A stretch of DNA of 64,000 nt from Tausonia pullulans (lineage: Eukaryota > Basidiomycota > Tremellomycetes > Cystofilobasidiales > Mrakiaceae): contig OX637633.1 of assembly GCA_951802195.1 (NCBI GenBank), positions 620,001-684,000 on the forward strand. Reading direction: 5' to 3'. Below the pieces are notes generated by a model, which saw nothing but the letters and a program-made list of their open reading frames with translations, was not told the DNA's origin and did not search any database. Shown here in pieces: positions 57,295 through 64,000 of the stretch; position 1 is the stretch's first letter; each line of letters opens with the position of its first letter. The translations under genes were made by a program, and so were the position numbers.

Positions 57295-59466
57295 CTTCTG
57301 CCCGCTCCTCTCCCCCTTCATCTCGTACCCTTCCGGCTGGTCCATGTAGACCGTCTCGACGAGGGGTGCGGTGAGGAACGCAGTCTTGAAGTCGCCCTGG
57401 AGGAGGTCGAGATCGTCGGTGGCGGCGATGGCGAAGAAGATGCGGAGGGTGTTCATGCGGGAGACGGGTGCGTACGTCTCCTCGTAGTCGATGCCTTCCC
57501 TCTGTGAGTATCCCTTGGCTACCCATCTGGCCTTGAACTTGACGACCTGGCCGTCGTTGTCCTTCTTCAGCGCGTAGACCCATCTGCCGCCCACCGACTT
57601 CCTGTCCGGCGGCGCGTCGACGAGCTCCCAGACTCCGTTCGATTCCATCGACTCCATCTCGTCGTCCATGGCTGCCTTCCAGTACTCGGCCTGAGGGCTC
57701 TCGAGCGCGTCGTGGAAGGTCTTGGGGACTGTCGGTGGAGGGAGAGTGGGGAGAGGAGGTCGTGGAGGGTGGTGATACGGCTTGGCAAGAGGCACGTACC
57801 CTGCAAACTCCTCGTAGGTAGAGGGCTGGTCCTCGACGGTGTGATGGGATGATGCTTGATGCTGGGGGAGTTTCCAATACTCTGCAGGTGGCTGCCTGCT
57901 GCGCTGCGGCCTCCCACTGGACGCTGGAGGTGCGACATCTTGTTGCCGCTGCCTCGGTTCCGCTGGCGCCGGTGCCATGTCGGAGGGAGCTTCGTGCTCC
58001 TGCTCCTCCTGTGAGTAGTGCTTCTGCGAGCGGTTGATGAGGTACGTCGCACAGTTCATCGCCTCGGCCCAGTACGATCCCCGGTTGACGAGGGTGTCGG
58101 AATCATGCAGGAGGCAGGTGATCTTCTCCTCGATCGTCCGATTCCCCCGCTCGGCCTTGCCGTTCTGCTCGGGGGTGTCGGGGATGGTCGTCTGGTGGAG
58201 GATGCCGTGTTGGCGGAGGTACGTCTGGAATGCCTTTGACTTGTACTCTCCTCCGTTGTCAGTCCTCAGTGTCTTGACTGACCTCCCTGTCGCCTTCTCC
58301 ACCCTCTTGCTCCAGTCCACAAACGTCTGGTACGCCTCCGACTTCCTCTCGAGGGCGAAGGACCAGTGGTACTGGGTGGCATCGTCCCAGATGGTCATCA
58401 TGTACGACCTGTTCTGGTGGGAGGGGACTGGCATGGGTCCTTGGAGGTCAGAGTGGACGAGGTCGAGGACCTGCTTGGCCTTGGTGGTAGAGGTCGGGAA
58501 GGGAGACCGGTGCTGCTTCCCTTGGAGACAAGGTACGCAGACTTGTTTGGCAAACTGCTGGATTTCGTCCTCGCTGACGTCGGGCAGAAGGTGGTCCTTG
58601 GCCAGGCGTTTCATGGCCGTCGGCGAGGCGTGGCCGAGTCTGCGGTGGAGGATCGCGACCTGCTCCTTCTCGTCGAGCTTGTATGCTGCAGTGTCGCCCA
58701 TCTTGGTGCGTCCTGCGGCGCGTCCTGCGGTGTGGATGTCGAGCTTCCAGAGATTCCTTCCCCAGCTGACTCCCTTCATGAACGTCTTCCCACCCTTCCT
58801 GAACTCACAGTGGTCCCCCCTGAAGACGACCTCGGCGCCACGCTTGGTGAGCTGGCCGACGGAGAGCAGGTTGGCAAAGTGGGGGATGTAGTAGACGTTG
58901 GAGATCCGGTAGGCGAGCTCGTTGCCGTTGATTCTGGTGGTGACGTGCATGTGGCCCCTGCCAACGGTGTTGACCGTCTGGTTGTCTGCTACCCTGATGG
59001 CAGTGACGAAGGGCTCAAAGTCGACGAGATCCGCGCGGTTGCTGGTGATGTGGTTGCTGCAACCGGTGTCTGCGATCCACGGCGTCTTGTTGGTGTTGGT
59101 GGCGACAGAGTGGGCCGACTGGATGAGTCCGGCTCTTGCTCCGTTCGTCCGGTGCTGGGGCAATGGCTCGCCGGCCAAGAGTCCCCAGGCGTCCGAAGCG
59201 TTCCAAGCGTCGCTGGATGCCTTGCTGGCATTCCTTCCTCCCTCCTCCTTCCTCCTTCCGTGTTCCCTCCTCCTATCCCTTCTGCCTCCCTTCCCTTGGT
59301 GATCCTTCGGCTTGCCGACCATGCTGTAGCACTCTGCCTTGAAGTGCCCCTTCTTCCCGCACGCGTGGCAGACTGCCGTCGCCTTGTCGACCTTGAGGGC
59401 CGAGTCCTCGGTGGAGTGACTGCCGCCAGATCGAGAGGACTTGGTGCGGATGTGGGAGAGGAGCGA
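57295..59466 (-). pseudogene. Older Copia element, 5' part (Gag zinc knuckle, protease, integrase, RT start)
   Basis: Minus-strand relative of the young element. Open from the Gypsy LTR junction at 59466 (Gag missing upstream of the zinc knuckle CHACGKKGHFKAEC) through protease (DTGCSNHITS), integrase (HRRLGHASPTAM, RTDNGGEYKSK, PEQNGKAERG) and the first part of RT (FKARWVAKGYSQREGIDYEE). After NCATYLINRSQ the region that in the young element holds the end of integrase is missing, and the frame jumps to a Q/P-rich linker: an in-frame deletion of roughly 100 codons. Broken by the Copia insertion at 57295 and the Gypsy insertion at 59466, so not functional. Confidence 0.88.
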
Positions 59467-59826
59467 TGTTAGGATTGGCCCAAGGGTCAAGGGCTGAGGA
59501 TGACGGGTGCTAAGGGGAGGGCGTGTGTGGAATAGTAGACTGAAGTGCGGGCAGTGACACAGGCTCGCTTCGATGTCTTGGGCAAATTTGTCGAATCCAA
59601 ATGGTAGTCAGAGTGTAGAACAAATTGTACGATGAACTGAGTGTCTTATGGACTAAGGGTGAGAAAACAAAGAGTGTGTGACAGTGTGGCTGAAGAGAGG
59701 CTAAAAATATGGAAGCTGAGCAATTAAGGGCGATGCTACACAGACGAGGAGCCGAGGTGGCGGGTCCGCGAGATTCTGCAGCCACATAAGCACAGAGCCT
59801 ATGTAGTGAACCGTAAGATCCTGACA
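59467..59826 (-). repeat. Gypsy 3' LTR
   Basis: 360 bases with TGTTAGG...CTGACA ends. Related in sequence to the solo LTR at 51402-51818 but 57 bases shorter. Confidence 0.85.
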
Positions 59827-59876
59827 GGAGCCCCCGGCTAAGGCCCGAACTCCTGAGAGGGCAAAGGACCTGAGAG

Positions 59877-62800
59877 CTAGGGGTTACGGCGACGAGGACG
59901 GCGAGAAGGACGACGGATTATTCGACGCGATGGCTTGGGAAGATCAGGATGGGCGCGGTGGAAGGCTTTGAGGAGGCGAAGATGAGCAACGTGATCGTAC
60001 GGCTCCCATGTGTCCTCCTCGTCGCGATAGCCTTGCCAGTGAACGAGGTAGAAGTGCTTGCCGTCGCGGACGTCCATCTTGATGATGCGTTCGACGACGT
60101 ACAGCTCTGGGTCGGCGGCGTTGACTGGAGACGCGGCAGGCTGGTGTTGACCGGGGTGTCCGGGGGCGTGTGGCAAGAGGAGCGAGGCGTGGAAGACAGG
60201 ATGGACCGGGACTGTGGGAGGCAAGTCGAGCTCGAAGGAGATGTCCGAGAGTACACGGAGGATCCGGAACGGGCCGAGGTGTTTGACATCGAGTTTGAGC
60301 GAAGGCCGATCGGTGGTAATGTTGCGACGGTTGAGCCAGACGAGATCACCAGCCTTGAAGATCGGAGGGGGAGGATCCTTGCCGTCTTCCCCTGGAAAGG
60401 TGGTAGGACGACGGGACTGATCAGCGAAGGTCTTGTAAGAGCGTTGGGCAGCGAGGATGTGTTCTCGGATCTCGGTATGAAGAGCGCGAAGCTTGGCAAC
60501 TGTGGCATCGGCGGCGGGATTGTGCGAGGTAGAGGCGGCGAGGAGGTCAGATGACGAGAGAGGATGGAACCCGTGGTTGGCGAAGAAAGGCGTGTGCTGG
60601 GTGGCGACCGCTAGCGAGTTGTTGAGAGCGAACTCGCAGGAGGGAAGGAGCGAGACCCAGTCGTCTTGATGGTGGTTGCAGAAGATCCGAAGGAAGGTCT
60701 CGACGACGGCATTAGCACGCTCGGTTTGGCCGTTGGCCGCGGGGTGGAAGGCGGTAGTGAAATGAGGGGCAGTGCCGATGAGAGAGAGGAAAGATCGCCA
60801 GAAAGCGGAGGTGAAGGTCGATCCGCGATCCGAGGTGATGTCTGTCTGGAAACCGTGGTGCCGGACAACGTGGTCGAGGTACATCCGAGCGAGCTCGGGA
60901 GCCGCGAAACCGGCTTCACAGTACGGGACGAGACGAACCATCTTGGTGAATCGATCGATGAAAACTTGAATGCAGTCGAGGCCGTCGGAGGTTGGGAGCT
61001 TGACGATGCCGTCCATGGAGATCATCGTCCAAGGGCGTGTCGGTGGCGGAAGCGGTTGGAGGAGGCCGAAGGGTGCGCGCCGATTTGTCTTGTTGCGGAC
61101 GCAAAGGTCGCAGCCGGAGGTGTAGGTCTGAACGAACGTGTAATCAGAGGGGAAAGTGAACGAGCGTCGAAGAAGGTCGTGGGTCTTGCGAGCGCCAAGG
61201 TGCCCAGCGAGGCGAGGCTCGTGGCAGGCGCGGACGAGGTCGAGGCGTAGCTGGTGATCGTCCGGAACGAGGACGAGGCCGCGCGAGAGAAGGAGGTCTG
61301 TAGGGTGGAGCGAGAGACCCTGGAGAGCCTTGACATCGTCGGGAGAGCGAGGGCGATTCGGATGACGGAGGAGGTCAATGAGGGGGGCGAGTGATGGGTC
61401 GGCGAGTTGTGCGGTGAGAAGACGAGGAAGGAGCTTGGGGCGAGGATCGAGGTCGGGAATGGGTTCCGGAGGTTCCGAGTCAATGGGTTCGAAGAGCGCA
61501 GGGATGTTGCCGATAGTATTGAAGGAAGTTTGATCGAGGGGAGCTTGATTGAGGGGAGCGGCAGCGGCCGAAGGACGGGACCTGAGGTTGGCGGCAATGA
61601 TGTACTGGTCGGGTTTGAGAAGGCGTCTGGGTGTCTGGTCCGAAGGGCGACTCCCCTCCGAAAGGTCCTGTCGCCTCGACAGGGCATCGGCGACGGTATT
61701 GCGTCCTCCAGGGCGGTAGATAACGACAAAGTTGAAACCAGAGAGGAACTCGGCCCAGCGGGACTCACGGCGGGAGAGGGCTTTGGAGGTGGTAAAGTAC
61801 TGGAGCGACTCGTGATCGGTGTAGATGGTGAGAGGTGATGGGTGTCCTTCGCAGTAATGGCGCCACTCCTTGAGGCACTCGATGATCGCCAACATTTCCT
61901 TGTCGTGGATCTCGTAGTTGAGTTCGGCCGGGTTGAGCTTGCGCGAGTAGAAGGCGATCGGGCGGAGTGGCGAGCGAAGGGCAACGGCGCGTTGCGAGAG
62001 GACGCCGGCAACGGCGAAATCGGATGAGTCCGTCTCGAGGACGAGGGGAAGCGAGGGATCGAAGACGGTAAGGACGGCAGACGAGGTGAACTTGGACTTG
62101 AGGGTCTTGAAAGCGGCGAGTTGATCCGGTCCGAAGTGGAAGGGGACACCTTTCTTGAGGAGGGACGTAATGGGAGCGACGACTTTTGAGAACCGGTGGA
62201 CGAAACGGCGGTAGAAGTTGGCAAATCCGAGGAAGGACTGGATGTGTCTGACCGAGGTGGGTACCGGCCAGTCTGTGACGGCTGAGATCTTGGAGGGATC
62301 CATCTTGATGCCTTGAGCGCCGACGATGTAGCCGAGGAAATCGACCTCGTCCTGGTGGAAGGCGCACTTCTCCGGCTTGACCCAGAGGCGCGCTGTCAGG
62401 AGGCGCTCGAGGACAGTGGCAACGTGTTGGCGATGTGTGTCGAGGGTGGGGGAAAATATGAGGATATCGTCTAGATAGACGATGACGGAGATGTCGAGGA
62501 GGTCGCGGAGAGTGTCGTTCATAAAGTGCTGGAATGTGGCTGGTGCGTTCGTCAGCCCAAAGGGCATAACTTTGTACTCGAACAGCCCGTAGCGACAGCG
62601 GAAGGCAGTCTTCCATTCATCACCCGGGGCGATCCGAACGAGGTTGTAGGCGCCTCGAAGGTCGAGTTTGGTGAAGAACTTGGCAGTGGCCAGCCGGTCA
62701 AGGGATTCCGAGATGAGTGGAAGCGGGTACCGATTCTTGATGGTGATAGCGTTGAGACGGCGGTAGTCGACGCAGAGGCGAAGAGATTTGTCCTTCTTCT

Positions 62801-64000
62801 TGACGAAAAGGATGGGAGCAGCGGCAGGTGACTTCGAGGGGACGATGAAACCTTTGGCGAGGTTCTCGTCGATGAATTCGCGAAGAGCGCCGAGCTCGAC
62901 TGATGAGAGGCCGTAGATCGGACCGAAGGGTGGCTGCGTGTTGTCCTTAAGAGTGATGGCATGGTCGTATGGCCGATGAGGGGGAAGTTCCGAGGCTGAG
63001 GACTTCTCGAAAACCTTGAGGTAGGCGTGATACTCCGGTGGGACGATGGCGGGTACATTAATCTCCGGGGGTGAAGGCTCACGGTCCGGGGGGTCAAGCG
63101 GGTCCGTAGGCGGGATAACAGAGAAGTAAGGCGAAGACCGGGTGGCGGAGATGACGGCAGGGAGGAGCGATCGGTGGCTGACTGGCGAGGACGAGGACTT
63201 GAACTTGAACCTGAGCGAGGACGAGGACTTGGGCGAGGACGAGGGCTTGGGCGAGAACGAGGGCTTGGGCGAGGACGAGGGCTTGGGCGAGGGCTTGGGC
63301 GAGGACGAGGACTTGAACTTGAACCTGAGCGAGGACGAGGACTTGGGCGAGGACGAGGGCTTGGGCGAGGACAAGGACAAGGGCGGGGACGAGGGCGATG
63401 AAGCCTCGTTGAAAGACGATGGTGGGACTTGACTGAGGGGTTTGGCTAGGGTGGGAGTTTCTCGTGAGAGGCAGGAGCTCCGGCAGTACTGCGAATCGAA
63501 AACGAGGTAATGCGCTGGCCAGTCGATCGAGGGATTGTGTCGTTTGAGCCAGGGAATACCGAGGATGATCGGATAGTGGCCAAGGGAGGTGACGTCGAAA
63601 GAGAGGGATTCGGTGTGTCGATGCCTAGGTACGGTGAGGGCCAGGGGAGAGGTGTGATGCGTGACGGCTCCCGATGCGATCGGGCGACCGTCGACGACCT
63701 CGAGGGCGCGAGGGGCGTTCTTTACCACGAGTGGAACCGAATGCTTGTCGACGAGGGACGAGTCGATGAAGTTGGATGTGGCACCGCTGTCGATCAGTGC
63801 GTATGTGTCGAAGGAGGTGGATCCGAAGGCGATGGAGAGGGGCAGGACGACGTGATCTTCCTCATGAAAGGAAGCCGTGGGGATGTCGTCGGTGGAAAGG
63901 CAATGGAATGGGTTAGAGGGTAGCGAAAAACGGTCGACCGGGGGGAGCATGGGAGGACCGCGAAGTGATTCTTTGGTGTTTTGAATAAAAAAGGAGTAAA
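59877..64000 (-). CDS. Gypsy (chromovirus) Pol polyprotein, open at right edge
   Basis: At least 1,357 aa from an ATG at 63950, but the frame stays open to the window edge, so the true start is upstream. Order: aspartic protease (ALIDSGATSNFIDSSL), a tandem S/K/P-rich linker (63190-63400), reverse transcriptase (LRLCVDYRRLNAIT, VMPFGLTNAPATFQ, VYLDDILIFSPT), RNase H (LVLETDSSDFAVAGVLSQ, YTDHESLQYF), integrase (zinc part HEPRLAGHLGARKTH and CDLCVRNK; core SMDGIVKLP, TSDRGSTFTS, AANGQTERANAVVE), and a C-terminal chromodomain (YVVERIIKMDVRDGKHFYLV, HWQGYRDEEDTWEPYDHV). PR-RT-RH-IN order plus chromodomain gives chromovirus. No stop inside. Confidence 0.94.
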   Translation of the reverse strand, partial: YSFFIQNTKESLRGPPMLPPVDRFSLPSNPFHCLSTDDIPTASFHEEDHVVLPLSIAFGSTSFDTYALIDSGATSNFIDSSLVDKHSVPLVVKNAPRALEVVDGRPIASGAVTHHTSPLALTVPRHRHTESLSFDVTSLGHYPIILGIPWLKRHNPSIDWPAHYLVFDSQYCRSSCLSRETPTLAKPLSQVPPSSFNEASSPSSPPLSLSSPKPSSSPKSSSSLRFKFKSSSSPKPSPKPSSSPKPSFSPKPSSSPKSSSSLRFKFKSSSSPVSHRSLLPAVISATRSSPYFSVIPPTDPLDPPDREPSPPEINVPAIVPPEYHAYLKVFEKSSASELPPHRPYDHAITLKDNTQPPFGPIYGLSSVELGALREFIDENLAKGFIVPSKSPAAAPILFVKKKDKSLRLCVDYRRLNAITIKNRYPLPLISESLDRLATAKFFTKLDLRGAYNLVRIAPGDEWKTAFRCRYGLFEYKVMPFGLTNAPATFQHFMNDTLRDLLDISVIVYLDDILIFSPTLDTHRQHVATVLERLLTARLWVKPEKCAFHQDEVDFLGYIVGAQGIKMDPSKISAVTDWPVPTSVRHIQSFLGFANFYRRFVHRFSKVVAPITSLLKKGVPFHFGPDQLAAFKTLKSKFTSSAVLTVFDPSLPLVLETDSSDFAVAGVLSQRAVALRSPLRPIAFYSRKLNPAELNYEIHDKEMLAIIECLKEWRHYCEGHPSPLTIYTDHESLQYFTTSKALSRRESRWAEFLSGFNFVVIYRPGGRNTVADALSRRQDLSEGSRPSDQTPRRLLKPDQYIIAANLRSRPSAAAAPLNQAPLDQTSFNTIGNIPALFEPIDSEPPEPIPDLDPRPKLLPRLLTAQLADPSLAPLIDLLRHPNRPRSPDDVKALQGLSLHPTDLLLSRGLVLVPDDHQLRLDLVRACHEPRLAGHLGARKTHDLLRRSFTFPSDYTFVQTYTSGCDLCVRNKTNRRAPFGLLQPLPPPTRPWTMISMDGIVKLPTSDGLDCIQVFIDRFTKMVRLVPYCEAGFAAPELARMYLDHVVRHHGFQTDITSDRGSTFTSAFWRSFLSLIGTAPHFTTAFHPAANGQTERANAVVETFLRIFCNHHQDDWVSLLPSCEFALNNSLAVATQHTPFFANHGFHPLSSSDLLAASTSHNPAADATVAKLRALHTEIREHILAAQRSYKTFADQSRRPTTFPGEDGKDPPPPIFKAGDLVWLNRRNITTDRPSLKLDVKHLGPFRILRVLSDISFELDLPPTVPVHPVFHASLLLPHAPGHPGQHQPAASPVNAADPELYVVERIIKMDVRDGKHFYLVHWQGYRDEEDTWEPYDHVAHLRLLKAFHRAHPDLPKPSRRIIRRPSRRPRRRNP
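63190..63400 (-). repeat. Minisatellite in the Gypsy frame (S/K/P repeats)
   Basis: Tandem units of 12-18 bases, of the form GAGGACGAGGGCTTGGGC on the plus strand, coding for SPKPSS-type units on the minus strand. A longer unit containing the coding for LRFKFKSSSS occurs twice (about 63199 and 63313). Lies between protease and reverse transcriptase. Confidence 0.85.

Larger units (their letters stand above)
59467..64000 (-). mobile_element. Ty3/Gypsy chromovirus, 3' part (5' part off window)
   Basis: Minus-strand element inserted into the Gag region of the older Copia element. It comprises the 3' LTR (59467-59826), a G-rich polypurine-like stretch next to it, and a Pol frame with a C-terminal chromodomain. 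The 5' LTR and the rest of Gag must lie right of the window. The target duplication can only be checked there; the left flank is AGCGA. Confidence 0.92.

Overview
The window is nuclear DNA from a basidiomycete fungus. It has compact, intron-rich genes (many introns of about 50-100 bases, GT-AG), a fungal gene set and fungal LTR retrotransposons. A seven-helix STE3-type pheromone receptor, a CAAX lipopeptide pheromone precursor and a STE20-type PAK kinase lie on one contig with ABC1/COQ8. That combination is typical of the pheromone/receptor (P/R) mating-type region of Pucciniomycotina, most likely Microbotryomycetes. This placement is inference from gene content; I cannot name the genus.

Layout. 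0-7.4 kb: PEM2/OPI3 (-, runs off the left edge), RPN9 (+), COQ8/ABC1 (-), SRP9 (+). 8.1-10.2 kb is the mating core: a 41-aa pheromone precursor (-) and STE3 (+) share a 570-bp divergent promoter. 10.6-28.2 kb holds UBC7 (-), RNA polymerase III subunit RPC2 (+), EMC1 (-) and APC1 (+). 28.2-29.8 kb is a patch of debris: a T25 tract, an unidentified small ORF, and a decayed second copy of the pheromone gene with its promoter. 29.9-49.8 kb holds DAHP synthase (-), EMC5 (-), CAF1/POP2 (+), a two-Myb telobox protein like TAY1 (-), GAPDH (-), a single-pass LPxY membrane protein (+), PMS1 (+) and the PH-CRIB-kinase STE20 (+). 50.4-64 kb is a nest of minus-strand retrotransposons: a non-LTR-like remnant with a poly(A) tail, solo LTRs, an older Copia element split by a young intact Copia element, and a Gypsy chromovirus that also splits the older Copia and runs off the right edge.

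How it fits together. STE3, the pheromone gene and STE20 are the mating module (signal, receptor, downstream kinase). The rest are housekeeping genes in alternating orientation: proteasome, ER insertion (EMC1 and EMC5), cell cycle (APC1), ERAD (UBC7), Pol III, deadenylation, mismatch repair, aromatic amino acids and glycolysis. They are presumably linked to the mating locus by reduced recombination. Two internal duplications, each about 21 kb apart (pheromone region at 8.2 and 29.2 kb; a 101-bp gene tail at 28.65 and 50.0 kb), and the transposon nest next to STE20 suggest a rearranging, recombination-poor region.
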